Shown: positions 43,445 through 52,341 of the stretch, one piece after another
How the letters are laid out: each line of letters begins with the position of its first letter
Position numbering within the stretch: the stretch's first letter is position 1
Assembly: GCF_026723865.1 (NCBI RefSeq)
Contig: NZ_CP113529.1
Span: 496,001 to 560,000, forward strand
Origin: Mycobacterium sp. Aquia_216
GTDB lineage: Bacteria; Actinomycetota; Actinomycetes; Mycobacteriales; Mycobacteriaceae
DNA: 64,000 nucleotides
Direction of reading: 5' to 3'
Position numbers and translations under genes: made by a program
The notes under the pieces: model-generated
What the model was told of the DNA's origin: nothing
The model's input: only the letters and a program-made list of their open reading frames with translations
The model's database searches: none

Positions 43445-44613
43445 TTAGCCTGCATGCCGCCCGGGTGATCACCGGGTCCCCGGAACACGCGGACAACGAC
43501 GAAGTCTTTGCGTCACGGTGGGTCACGATCGAAGACGGCCGCATCAGCGCCATCGGTACCGAGCCATCACCGCACGCGACGCGAGTCGACTTGCGACCAT
43601 TGCAGCTCTGGCCGGCGTTCACCGACCTGCACGCGGATTCGTTGCCGCGGTTCGAATCTCCCCGGCCGGGGACGCTGATTCCGCTCGAGGCCGCATTGCA
43701 GGACTTCGCCACGGACGCCGTCGCCCACGGCGTCGTTCGTCCCTACCTGTGTATCTCGGTGGGGGAAGGGCCCGACACGGCCGACGGCTATCGTCGCGCG
43801 CACGCCGTGCTGAAAACCCTGCACCGCGTAGCCGGTGAGCTGGCGGTGCCAATGGCCGTCCATCTTCGGGTCGATGTCAGCGACCCAGAATCCGTCGATG
43901 GCACAGCCGAATTGCTGCGCCGGCATGGCCGGCGGATCGGGCTGCTGTCGGTGATGGATCACACCCCCGGTCAGGGGCAATACCAAACCGAACGGGCCTG
44001 GCGTCAGGCGATGGGCACTCGGCTGCGCATCGATGACGACGAGCTCAATCGCTGGCTGGCGACACTGCACCGGCATGCGACCGGAACCCCGTTGCGCCGC
44101 CGGCAGATCGCCCGGTTCGCCGCCGCACACGACACCGTCTTCGCCACGCACGATCCGGACAGCGAAAGCGCCGTCACCGAGGCGGCCGCGATGCGTGCCA
44201 GCATCTGCGAGTTCCCGCTGACCCTTGATGCCGCTGCCGCAGCCCGCCATAACGGACTCACGGTCGTGATGGGCGCACCTAACGCATGGCGAGGTTCCTC
44301 GCACTTGAGGAATCTGTCCGCCCGCGACGCGGTCGAAGCCGGTGTGGTGGATGTGCTCACTTCCGACTACCACAGCGGGTCACTGGTCCGGGCCGCGGTG
44401 GCCATCAGTGACGCGCGGGTGGCGTCTATCGACTCCGCGGTGGCTATGCTCACCACGCATCCGCGCCGGGTTGTCGCATCCTCGAGCTGCGACACCGGGG
44501 CGCTGGCGCCGGGCCAGCCTGCCGACCTGGTCGCGGTGCGCGCCGAGCCCATGGCTGCCGTCGTCGCGACGTGGTCGTCGGGCCGACAGGTTGGTGGGTC
44601 CGCACTTTGGTGA
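43438..44613 (+). CDS. PhnM-like alkylphosphonate amidohydrolase
   Basis: This 391-residue amidohydrolase carries the landmarks of PhnM (alpha-D-ribose 1-methylphosphonate 5-triphosphate diphosphatase). They are FTDLHADSLPRFESPRPG, LLSVMDHTPGQGQY, VFATHDPDSE, VMGAPNAWRGSSHLRNLSARDA, and VLTSDYHSGSLVRAAV. In E. coli PhnM acts after the PhnGHIJ C-P lyase steps, but those genes are absent here. ATG 43438 overlaps the dehydrogenase stop; GTG 43441 is also possible. It is the last gene of the phosphonate cluster. Confidence 0.88.
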   Translation: MVISLHAARVITGSPEHADNDEVFASRWVTIEDGRISAIGTEPSPHATRVDLRPLQLWPAFTDLHADSLPRFESPRPGTLIPLEAALQDFATDAVAHGVVRPYLCISVGEGPDTADGYRRAHAVLKTLHRVAGELAVPMAVHLRVDVSDPESVDGTAELLRRHGRRIGLLSVMDHTPGQGQYQTERAWRQAMGTRLRIDDDELNRWLATLHRHATGTPLRRRQIARFAAAHDTVFATHDPDSESAVTEAAAMRASICEFPLTLDAAAAARHNGLTVVMGAPNAWRGSSHLRNLSARDAVEAGVVDVLTSDYHSGSLVRAAVAISDARVASIDSAVAMLTTHPRRVVASSSCDTGALAPGQPADLVAVRAEPMAAVVATWSSGRQVGGSALW

Positions 44614-44743
44614 TGTGCCGGAGGTCCGAGTCCTTCGAGAAGGCGACTACCAGAAGGTCTATCGCCTCTGGTGCCAAGAGCGGCCTACAGGTGCGGGTGC
44701 ACAAGTCCGCGCAAGCGCGATGGGGTGCCGAACCGAAGCTTTC

Positions 44744-46027
44744 TCAGCGCTCGGCGCCGATGAAGCGTCCGCGCGCCGGCTTCAACACGAACACGGCCAG
44801 CGCTGCGGTTGCCACATCCAGCCCAATCGCACACCCGAATACCGGAATCCAGCTCCTGGCTTGCTGATGCAGCAGCGCGGCGAGCGGACCGCCGAAGATC
44901 GAACCAATCCCAAACGAGATGTAGAGCCAGCCGTAGTTCGCCGTGGCGTAACGGGTGCCGAAGGTATCGGTCAAGGTGGACGGGAACAGCGAGAAAATCT
45001 CGCCCCAACCGAAGAACACCACACCTGAAAGGAGCACGAACAGCACGGCGTTGTCTCGCGTGAGCAACCACAGCGTCATGGCAACGGCCTCCAGCGCAAA
45101 GGCAAACGCCATGGTGTTCTCACGGCCTACTCGATCCGACACCCAACCGAACAATGGCCGCGTCAGGCCATTCGTGAAGCGGTCGATCGTTAAGGCCAGC
45201 GGCAGGGCCGCGAGCCCGAACACCAAGACCTTGCTCACACCGAAGTCGGTCGCGAAGGTCGCCATCTGCGACGTCACCATCAGGCCTGAGGTGGCCATCA
45301 TTGTCATCATCAGGAACATCAACCAGAAGAGCGGCCGCTTGAGCATGTCGGACGGTCGATAATCACGCGAAGTGATAGGCGTTTGGGCGCTCGACACGCT
45401 CAGCCCCAAATCCACCGGGGGCATGCGCAACCCCTGCGCGGCAATGAAGCCGACCGCGGCGAAGACGATACCGAAGAGCCACAACGTCGACTCCACACCG
45501 CGCGCGGCCAGCGATGAGGCAATCGGAAAGGTGGTGAGAATCGCGCCCATCCCGTAGCCGGCGGCTACCACACCGGCGGCGAAACCGCGTCGATCGGGAA
45601 ACCACCGGACCATCAGTCCGACGACGCCGACATAGACAATGCCCGTGCCGAGACCACCGACACCGCCATAGGTGAGATACAGCATCGGCACGCTATGCGC
45701 GTAGGAAGCCAGCACCCAGCTCGCGCCGGCCATCAGCGTGCCGACTGAGATCAGCAGGCGTGGCTTGAAGCGGTCGATCAGCGCGCCCTGAAGTGGTGAG
45801 AAGAAGGCCTGCAACACCACGAGAATCGAGAAGGTAACCTGCAATTCGGGCAAGCCAATGCCGAGCTTGGCGCCAAGCGGCTTGGTCATCAGCGTCCACA
45901 CATACTGCGGACTCGATATCGCCATCATGCAAACAAGGCCAAGACCAAGCTGAAGCCAGCGGTTCCCTGTGATGGTCGGCGCTGTAGGTGCGGCTGTGCC
46001 GTCCAAAGCGTCTGTGTGGGTACTCAA
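44744..46027 (-). CDS. Oxalate/formate antiporter-type (OFA) MFS transporter
   Basis: This 427-residue twelve-helix carrier resembles the OFA/OxlT family: NRWLQLGLGLVCMMAISSPQYVWTLMTKPL, GGVGGLGTGIVYVGVVGLMVRWFPDRRGFAAGVVAAGYGMGA, and GWVSDRVGREN. TTG 46027 is chosen because GGAG lies seven bases before it and the longer frame upstream is not membrane-like; this gives a typical family length. It sits in a gene-poor region of visibly lower GC than the rest, a possible sign of acquisition. Oxalate/formate as substrate is inference. A formate dehydrogenase exists in the window, but about 35 kb away. Confidence 0.87.
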   Translation of the reverse strand: MSTHTDALDGTAAPTAPTITGNRWLQLGLGLVCMMAISSPQYVWTLMTKPLGAKLGIGLPELQVTFSILVVLQAFFSPLQGALIDRFKPRLLISVGTLMAGASWVLASYAHSVPMLYLTYGGVGGLGTGIVYVGVVGLMVRWFPDRRGFAAGVVAAGYGMGAILTTFPIASSLAARGVESTLWLFGIVFAAVGFIAAQGLRMPPVDLGLSVSSAQTPITSRDYRPSDMLKRPLFWLMFLMMTMMATSGLMVTSQMATFATDFGVSKVLVFGLAALPLALTIDRFTNGLTRPLFGWVSDRVGRENTMAFAFALEAVAMTLWLLTRDNAVLFVLLSGVVFFGWGEIFSLFPSTLTDTFGTRYATANYGWLYISFGIGSIFGGPLAALLHQQARSWIPVFGCAIGLDVATAALAVFVLKPARGRFIGAER

Positions 46028-46805
46028 TGTCGTTCTCCGTTTCGAATTGCGTAGGTTGAGCGCGGCCGAGAGCACCGATTGGACGCTCGCGCGGCTCGTG
46101 TTAGCAGCGGACCGATTGACCGCGGCGCCTCCCGCATAGCCGTACGTTGCCGCGGGATCCTGAGCCCACATGTCGGTGTGTTGCATCTGGGGCCGTGATC
46201 GTGAATCGCTCTGTCAAAAAACGTTGGCAACCAATAACACCGACATCAGCACCCGGTTGACCTCGATCTCTGCCCGCGGCCGCATACATCCGTGCTGAAT
46301 TGATCTCCGGCGGCAACACCGAAAATTCCACTGCTGACTCTCCATCTAGTTAGCACGCTCGCGCGCCTAAACGCCGTTGTCTGCGAGGATGTTTCAGATT
46401 GCGTGAATTGGCGTGACGACCAATGTTATTTGCTAACAATAGATTTCGCGTGTTACCGAACCGATACCGATAGTAACCGGTGCATTAACTCTCGATCACA
46501 GGTGGGTCGCCGGAATGTGGCAGAAGTTTCGATAGATTGCGTAAATCGTTCCAGGACAATAGATGTAAGCACGGACATTGCGCACACGACTGTCATCTGC
46601 GCTACAAAGTCGTCGTGCGTCAGCCCGCGGAGTTGGCAACACAGACACGTCAATACGCGTGGTCTGGTCAGTTAATCACTGCTATACCAGTGACATTCGG
46701 GTATATCCATGCGGACCACCAGCTCGACGCCGTGGGATGAAACTCGATCATTAACCCGCCGTACTGCTTCGGCAGCGTCTCAACGAACAACAGGCGCCGA
46801 GTCCT
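46028..46805. other. A/T-richer gene-poor region
   Basis: Nearly 780 bases with no gene I can support. Base composition is clearly more A/T-rich around 46200-46700 than elsewhere in the window. Short open frames (for example 46403-46675) lack ribosome sites and coding pattern. No insertion sequence, repeat or RNA gene was recognised. Confidence 0.5.
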
Positions 46806-47186
46806 CTAATAGGGCGACGACTGTTGGGCCAGGTTCAACAGCGCGTAGGCGGCGCAGAGCAGGAAGTTCAAGGCGAGCAGAGTCATGCCCGCGATCAACA
46901 GCGACCGCGCGCCCTCGCGCCTCATCTGCCGGTACTTTGCGCTGCGGTTTTCACGGTCGATTTCGGCCGCGATCAACGCGAATCGGACGCTGACTTCTTC
47001 ACTGGCCGCGCAGGGTGCGCCGGCCAGCATCGCTCTGAGTCGGTCCGGCGAAGTGTCGACGCCGACGCGCGCGAAGCGGTGGCAAAGCCGCCGCGCACGT
47101 CTGCGGCCGAGAGCGTCACCGCGTATGTCCAGGTGATGCGAGAATCTGCCTCGCTCATTCCCCCACGGACTCGGCCGGTTCGTCAT
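46806..47186 (-). CDS. Small single-membrane-helix protein, copy 2 of a paralogous pair
   Basis: This 126-residue protein is the paralogue of the one at 28955-29332. It has the same order of parts: a basic segment (GRRRARRLCHRFARVGVDTSPDRLRAMLAG), a charged middle (FALIAAEIDRENRSAKYRQM) and a C-terminal membrane helix (RSLLIAGMTLLALNFLLCAAYALLNL). The two are colinear with no gaps until the last residue. The preserved parts in both suggest selection on the coding sequence. It stands alone between two gene-poor stretches. Function is unknown; a membrane-anchored cytoplasmic basic domain is what can be seen. Confidence 0.75.
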   Translation of the reverse strand: MTNRPSPWGNERGRFSHHLDIRGDALGRRRARRLCHRFARVGVDTSPDRLRAMLAGAPCAASEEVSVRFALIAAEIDRENRSAKYRQMRREGARSLLIAGMTLLALNFLLCAAYALLNLAQQSSPY

Positions 47187-47603
47187 AATCCGGAGCCTAA
47201 TTCGCTTGTGCCCGTTTTAAGGTGGTCGTGCGACTACCACCTTCGTTATCTGGATAGTCACCGATGCAGTTGCTCGGTCGGTTCGGTGTGGCTGTGTGCG
47301 AGTTCCACGCTCGCGCAATAGACAGATCCATCGGTGGGCTCCTGGATTGTCGACCGGTCGAAGTACTGATCGGATCTTTACATCCGACCGGATCGAGGTC
47401 CAATCCGAATTCGTGATGCCGGCAATCCGTATTGATGATGCTGTAGCCCAGCCGCTTTCAAAATCCACAAGGCGCAGGTGCGCAACGTTTTGCGGGGCCG
47501 TCAATTTCGCGGCAGCTCCGCCAGATGCCTCGCTAATCTAACTATTTTCCGCGGATCCGGGCAGCACATTTCGGTCCCGGACCCAATCACACAATCGGTG
47601 TGT
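47187..47603. other. Intergenic region without a recognised gene
   Basis: About 415 bases between the small membrane protein and the TetR gene. Several short frames are open on both strands, but none shows homology, a ribosome site or codon pattern. It appears to continue the gene-poor, lower-GC region seen from 46 kb. Confidence 0.45.
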
Positions 47604-48191
47604 TCAGCGTTTGCGCTGCAACGCCTCGACGATGATTTGCGTGGTCAATTCGGCCCGCCGACGTGAATACCGCCGCGCGTCGGAGAGGATGGGATATACC
47701 ACGCCGCCGACAATGGCATCGGCCGCCGACTCGGCGGTGTCCGCATCGATGCCGTCGGCCAGGAGCCTGGTGCGGACGCTGTCGTGCAGCGGCAAACTGA
47801 ATCCCGCCCGCAATTTGAGCGCGGTCTCCTCATGCTCCATGCAGGCGACGGTCAGCGTCCGCAGCATGGCCGACCCGCGGTCCGTTGTCAGCGTCGCGGT
47901 CAGTTTGCGTACCCAGCCCACCAGGTCGGCGGCCAGATCGTCGGTGTGGTCGACCGAAGCGAGGATCTTGTCGGCGTCTTCGAGCATCACGTCGGCGACC
48001 AGAGCCGGGCGGCTGGGCCACCAGCGATAGATCGTCTGTTTGCCCACACCCGCGCGTGCGGCAACCGCCTCGATGGTCAGCCCGTCGAATCCACGCTCGA
48101 GAAGCAGCTCACGCGTGGCGGTCACGATGGCCGTGCGGGACTTCTCGCTGCGGCGCCTTGGCGTATTCGCCTGAGTGAGATCGGTTGGCAT
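47604..48191 (-). CDS. TetR/AcrR family regulator
   Basis: This 195-residue regulator has the TetR DNA-binding domain ([52 protein letters not shown]), with IYRWW in the recognition helix, and an AcrR-type C-terminal domain. It is divergent from the acyl-CoA dehydrogenase/thiolase-like/DUF35 operon, and the shared intergenic region contains overlapping inverted repeats (48285-48315). It most likely represses that operon and itself and is released by a pathway acyl compound. Confidence 0.93.
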   Translation of the reverse strand: MPTDLTQANTPRRRSEKSRTAIVTATRELLLERGFDGLTIEAVAARAGVGKQTIYRWWPSRPALVADVMLEDADKILASVDHTDDLAADLVGWVRKLTATLTTDRGSAMLRTLTVACMEHEETALKLRAGFSLPLHDSVRTRLLADGIDADTAESAADAIVGGVVYPILSDARRYSRRRAELTTQIIVEALQRKR

Positions 48192-48284
48192 CTGGTGATC
48201 CTCGTCTCTCAGGTCCCTCGCCGTCCTCGCCGCCGGCCGCCGGGCCCCGGGTTTACAGATCTCGACCCGCCCCGGTAATCTTCC

Positions 48285-48315
48285 ACAAGACGAGACGGTT
48301 CGTCTTGTAAGACGA
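48285..48315. promoter_or_regulatory. Overlapping TetR operator half-sites
   Basis: Three alternating half-sites are present. ACAAGACGA (48285-48293) faces TCGTCTTGT (48300-48308), a perfect 9-base dyad with a 6-base centre. TCGTCTT (48300-48306) also faces AAGACGA (48309-48315) with a 2-base centre. This lies between the divergent TetR and acyl-CoA dehydrogenase genes, 56-86 bases before the latter. Confidence 0.65.
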
Positions 48316-48370
48316 GAGGATATCAGCCGGTGCGGCCGAAGCCCATGTTCGCCAGTGCGCGGCCGCGGTC

Positions 48371-50596
48371 ATGACCCTGGGACTGACACCCGAGCAGCAG
48401 GATCTGAGCGAAGCCGTCGGGCAATTCGCCGCCCGGCACGCCCCGATCGCCACGACGCGCGACAACTTCGACGCCCTGGCAGCCGGCAAGCTCCCCGACT
48501 GGTGGGATGCGCTGGTCGCCAATGGCTTTCACGCAGTCCATCTGCCGGAGGATCGCGGAGGCCAGGGTGGACAGCTGATCGATGCGGCGTGCGTGCTCGA
48601 GTCGGCGGGTAAGGCGCTGCTGCCCGGCCCGCTGCTGCCCACCGTCGCAACTGGCGCCGTCGCGCTTCTTGCCGATCCGACGCCGGCCGCTGAATCGCTG
48701 ATCTGCGATCTCGTTTCGGGCGCACCCGCCGCGATCGTCCTGCCCGGCGACGCAGATTTCCAGGCTCGCGCCGACGGTCAGGGATGGCGGGTCACCGGGA
48801 GTTCGAAGGTCACCGCGGGCGCATGTGCGGCACGCGTGATCCTGGTCGGCGCCCGCACCGGCGATGACGAGGTTATCTGGATGCCGGTCGACACCGGGCA
48901 GCCTGCTGCGACAGTCGAATCCGTGCCCGGCACCGACCTCGTCCTGGATGTCGGGGTGCTGCGGCTCGACGGGTATCGCGCGGCCGAGTCCGACGTTCTG
49001 ACCGGAATCGACGAAGACCGCGCGGCATGCGCGGTCGTGGGCCTGGTGGCCAGCACGACTGCCGGTATCACCCAGTGGTGCGTCGATGTCGTCACCGCGC
49101 ACCTGCGCACCCGCGAGCAGTTCGGCAAGGTGATCGGTACCTTCCAGGCTCTACAGCACAGCGCGGCGATGCTGTTGGTCAACAGCGAGTTGGCCACCGC
49201 GGCGGCCTGGGACGCCGTACGAGCCGCGGATGAGTCGACCGACCAGCACCGGCTCGCCGCGGCCGGGGCGGCGACGATCGCGGTTTCGCCGGTGCCGGAC
49301 CTGGTGCTCGACGCCCTGACGATGCTCGGTGCCATCGGTTTCACCTGGGAACATGACGTGCACCTGTATTGGCGGCGGGCCATCAGCCTGGCGGGGTCGA
49401 TCGGTCCGGCCAGTCGCTGGGCCCGACTGCTGGGGCAGCTGGGTTGTGCCCAGCAGCGCGACATGTCGGTCAATCTGGGTGACGCGGAGTCGGAGTTCCG
49501 GGCCTGGGTCGCCGAAACACTCGATGCCGCCGAGCAGTTGCGCAATGACACACCCGCACCGCACGGCGACTACGAGGACCAGGCCACCGGGCCGCAGCGC
49601 ACCTTGATCGCCGACGCCGGCCTCATGGCGCCGCACTGGCCGGCGCCGTGGGGCGTCGATGCGGGTCCCCTCAAACAGCTCATCATCGACGAGGAGTTCG
49701 CCAAGCGACCCGGACTGGTTCGGCCATCGTTGAACATCGCCGAGTGGATCCTGCCTTCGGTGTTGGCGGCCGCGCCAAAAGAGCTGCAGGAGAGCCTGAT
49801 TCCGGCGACACAACGTGGCGACATCCTGTGGTGCCAGCTGTTCAGTGAACCGGGTGCGGGCTCCGACCTCGCGTCGCTGACCACCCGAGCGACCAAGGTC
49901 GACGGCGGCTGGCGGATCAACGGCCACAAGATCTGGACGTCGTTGGCACAGTACGCCGACCTCGGTGCGCTGCTGGCGCGCACCGACCCCGAAGCCAGCA
50001 AGCACCGCGGCATCGGGTATTTCATCCTCGATATGCGATCGCCCGGGGTCGAGGTGCAGCCGATCAAGACGGCGACCGGCCAGGCGCATTTCAACGAGGT
50101 CTTCCTCAACGACGCGTTCGTCCCCGACGACATGCTGCTCGGCGGTCCGACTGACGGCTGGAGTCTCGCGATCGCCACCATGGCTGAAGAGCGTTCCGCC
50201 ATCAGCGGATACGTGAAGTTCGACCGGGCTGTCGCCCTGCGTCAGCTGGCGACCGAACCCGGCCCCGAGCGTGACGACGCCGAGCGGGCGCTGGGTGAGC
50301 TCGACGCCTACACCAACGCCATCCGAGCGCTCGGCGTGCGGGAAACCATTCGTCTGCTCGATGGCCAAGCATCCGGTCCGGCGTCGAGCATTGCCAAGGT
50401 CGCGATGAACGTGTTACTGCGGCGCACGTTCGAGGAGACGTTGCGCCTGACCGGACAGACGGTCATGGTCACCGATTCCGAACCCGCGGTTGTTGAGCCC
50501 TATTTACACCTGCCGGCCGAGCTGATCGGCGGCGGAACGATGGAGATCCAGCTGAACATCATCGCGCAGATGATTCTCGGCCTGCCGCGCAAGTAA
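48371..50596 (+). CDS. Fused two-domain acyl-CoA dehydrogenase
   Basis: This 741-residue protein is two acyl-CoA dehydrogenase units in tandem. The first (residues about 1-370: LTPEQQDLSEAVGQFAARHAP, REQFGKVIGTFQALQHSAA) has no good FAD/acyl motif. The second (about 375-741) keeps LFSEPGAGSDLASLTTRA, INGHKIWTS and the C-terminal GGGTMEIQLNIIAQMILGLP. Double-length enzymes such as mycobacterial FadE34 act as single-chain versions of alpha2beta2 steroid acyl-CoA dehydrogenases. This suggests dehydrogenation of a bulky acyl-CoA, for example a sterol side chain. The gene heads an operon with a thiolase-like and a DUF35 gene. Confidence 0.9.
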   Translation: MTLGLTPEQQDLSEAVGQFAARHAPIATTRDNFDALAAGKLPDWWDALVANGFHAVHLPEDRGGQGGQLIDAACVLESAGKALLPGPLLPTVATGAVALLADPTPAAESLICDLVSGAPAAIVLPGDADFQARADGQGWRVTGSSKVTAGACAARVILVGARTGDDEVIWMPVDTGQPAATVESVPGTDLVLDVGVLRLDGYRAAESDVLTGIDEDRAACAVVGLVASTTAGITQWCVDVVTAHLRTREQFGKVIGTFQALQHSAAMLLVNSELATAAAWDAVRAADESTDQHRLAAAGAATIAVSPVPDLVLDALTMLGAIGFTWEHDVHLYWRRAISLAGSIGPASRWARLLGQLGCAQQRDMSVNLGDAESEFRAWVAETLDAAEQLRNDTPAPHGDYEDQATGPQRTLIADAGLMAPHWPAPWGVDAGPLKQLIIDEEFAKRPGLVRPSLNIAEWILPSVLAAAPKELQESLIPATQRGDILWCQLFSEPGAGSDLASLTTRATKVDGGWRINGHKIWTSLAQYADLGALLARTDPEASKHRGIGYFILDMRSPGVEVQPIKTATGQAHFNEVFLNDAFVPDDMLLGGPTDGWSLAIATMAEERSAISGYVKFDRAVALRQLATEPGPERDDAERALGELDAYTNAIRALGVRETIRLLDGQASGPASSIAKVAMNVLLRRTFEETLRLTGQTVMVTDSEPAVVEPYLHLPAELIGGGTMEIQLNIIAQMILGLPRK

Positions 50597-50618
50597 ACCC
50601 CGAAAATAAGGACACGCC

Positions 50619-51827
50619 ATGGGATTACGTGGAGAGGCCGCGATCGTCGGATACGTCGAGCTGCCACCGGAGCGGCTGAACAAGGCTTCACCCGCTCCGT
50701 TCGTCCTCGAACAGTGGGCAGACCTCTCCGCGGCCGCACTCGCCGATGCGGGATTGCCGGCTGAGGTGGTCAATGGCATTGTCGCGTCCCACCTCGCCGA
50801 GTCGGAGATCTTCGTCCCCTCCACGATCGCCGAATACCTCGGCGTGGGAGCACGATTCGCCGAGCACGTGGACCTTGGCGGAGCCAGCGCCGCGGCCATG
50901 GTCTGGCGGGCGGCGGCTGCTGTCGAGCTGGGCATCTGCGACGCCGTATTGTGCGCACTTCCGGCCCGTTACATCACGCCGATGTCCAAAAAGAAACCCA
51001 GGCCGATTATCGACGCGATGTTCTTCGGATCGTCGAGCAACCAGTATGGCTCTCCGCAAGCCGAATTCGAGATCCCCTACGGAAACCTCGGCCAGAACGG
51101 GCCGTATGGCCAGGTGGCACAACGCTACGCGGCGATCTATGGATACGACGAACGGGCGATGGCCAAGATCGTCGTCGATACGCGCACCAATGCCAATCAC
51201 ACCGACGACGCGATCTGGAAGGACAAGCCGCTCACCGTCGAGGACGTGCTGGCCAGCCCGGTGATCGCCGACCCGCTGCACATGCTGGAGATCGTCATGC
51301 CCTGTGTCGGAGGCGCCGCTGTGGTCGTCGCCAACGCAGACCTCGCCCGACGGGGGCGCAATCGCCCGGTGTGGATCAAGGGCTTTGGCGAGCACGTGCC
51401 GTTCAAGACCCCGACCTATGCCGAGGATCTGCTGCACACGCCGATCGCGGCGGCCGCCGACACCGCATTCGCCATGACCGATCTGACCCGCGACCAGATG
51501 GACATGGTGTCGATCTACGACTGCTACACGATCACCGTCCTGTTGTCGCTGGAAGACGCCGGCTTCTGCGAGAAGGGCACCGGGATGGAGTTCGTCGCCA
51601 ACCACGACCTGACTTTCCGCGGCGACTTTCCGCTCAACACCGCCGGCGGTCAGCTCGGCTTCGGTCAGGCGGGCTTGGCGGGCGGCATGCACCATGTCTG
51701 CGACGCCACCCGTCAGATCATGGGCCGCGCCGGGGCGGCGCAGGTCGCCGACTGCAATCGTGCCTTCGTGTCCGGCAATGGCGGAATTCTTTCCGAGCAG
51801 ACGACGCTCATCCTGCAGGGAGACTAG
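50619..51827 (+). CDS. Thiolase-like lipid-transfer protein (Ltp/SCPx N-terminal type)
   Basis: This 402-residue thiolase-fold protein opens GEAAIVGYVELPPERL. At the usual nucleophile position it reads DLGGASAAAMVWRAA, with no cysteine. It retains SIYDCYTITVLLSLEDAGF and the glycine-rich NTAGGQLGFGQAGLAGGMHHVCDATRQI. Loss of the thiolase cysteine is typical of Ltp2-type retro-aldolases that cut beta-hydroxy acyl-CoA side chains together with a DUF35 partner. That partner is the next gene (6-base gap). Aldol cleavage after dehydrogenation and hydration is therefore the most likely role; the substrate is unknown. Confidence 0.87.
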   Translation: MGLRGEAAIVGYVELPPERLNKASPAPFVLEQWADLSAAALADAGLPAEVVNGIVASHLAESEIFVPSTIAEYLGVGARFAEHVDLGGASAAAMVWRAAAAVELGICDAVLCALPARYITPMSKKKPRPIIDAMFFGSSSNQYGSPQAEFEIPYGNLGQNGPYGQVAQRYAAIYGYDERAMAKIVVDTRTNANHTDDAIWKDKPLTVEDVLASPVIADPLHMLEIVMPCVGGAAVVVANADLARRGRNRPVWIKGFGEHVPFKTPTYAEDLLHTPIAAAADTAFAMTDLTRDQMDMVSIYDCYTITVLLSLEDAGFCEKGTGMEFVANHDLTFRGDFPLNTAGGQLGFGQAGLAGGMHHVCDATRQIMGRAGAAQVADCNRAFVSGNGGILSEQTTLILQGD

Positions 51828-51833
51828 GGACCC

Positions 51834-52250
51834 ATGGTGACATTCGAACGCCCGATGCCGGTCAAAACGCCTACCACCGCACCGTTTTGGGATGCGCTGG
51901 CCCAGCATCGCATCGTTATTCAGTACTCGCCGTCGTCAGACGCGTACGTGTTCTATCCGCGGGTACGCGCGCCGCGCACCCTGGCCGACGACCTGGAATG
52001 GCGTGAGATATCCGGCATGGGCACGTTGTATTCCTTCACCGTCGCGTACCGTCCCATCAGCCCGCACTTCGCGGATGCCGTGCCGCAGCTGCTGGCGATC
52101 GTTGAATGGGATGAGGGGCCAAGGTTTTCCACCGAGATGGTCAACGTCGATCCGGCGGATCTCAGCGTCGGGATGCGGGTGCGGCCGGTGTTCTTCGACT
52201 ATCCCGAGCACGAGGTCACGATGCTGCGCTACGAGCCCGCCCCGGAGTAG
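51834..52250 (+). CDS. DUF35 OB-fold protein lacking the zinc ribbon cysteines
   Basis: This 138-residue protein has the DUF35 layout: an N-terminal helix (TTAPFWDALAQHRI), a rubredoxin-like region, and an OB fold (GTLYSFTVAYRPISP, PQLLAIVEWDEGPRFSTEMVNVDP). The region that normally carries C-x2-C...C-x2-C is here IQYSPSSDAYVFYPRVRAP with no cysteine at all. It probably still forms a complex with the adjacent thiolase-like protein, as Ltp2-DUF35 pairs do, but without structural zinc. The second DUF35 in this window (62544-62963) keeps all four cysteines. Confidence 0.85.
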   Translation: MVTFERPMPVKTPTTAPFWDALAQHRIVIQYSPSSDAYVFYPRVRAPRTLADDLEWREISGMGTLYSFTVAYRPISPHFADAVPQLLAIVEWDEGPRFSTEMVNVDPADLSVGMRVRPVFFDYPEHEVTMLRYEPAPE

Positions 52251-52341
52251 GTCGGCCGACGGGCACGCACGGCCACGACTGCGCGGCCTGCCGCACGCTC
52301 GACCGTGAGTGTGCGGCCAGCCGCACGCTCGACGTGACAAA

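Noticed and set aside
44614..44743. Possible tRNA or attachment site after the PhnM gene
   Set aside because: No cloverleaf with matched acceptor and T-arm could be formed and no direct repeat copy was found in the window.
46403..46675. Plus-strand 90-codon open frame in the A/T-richer region
   Set aside because: No ribosome site, no codon bias and no recognisable motif; likely chance in lower-GC DNA.
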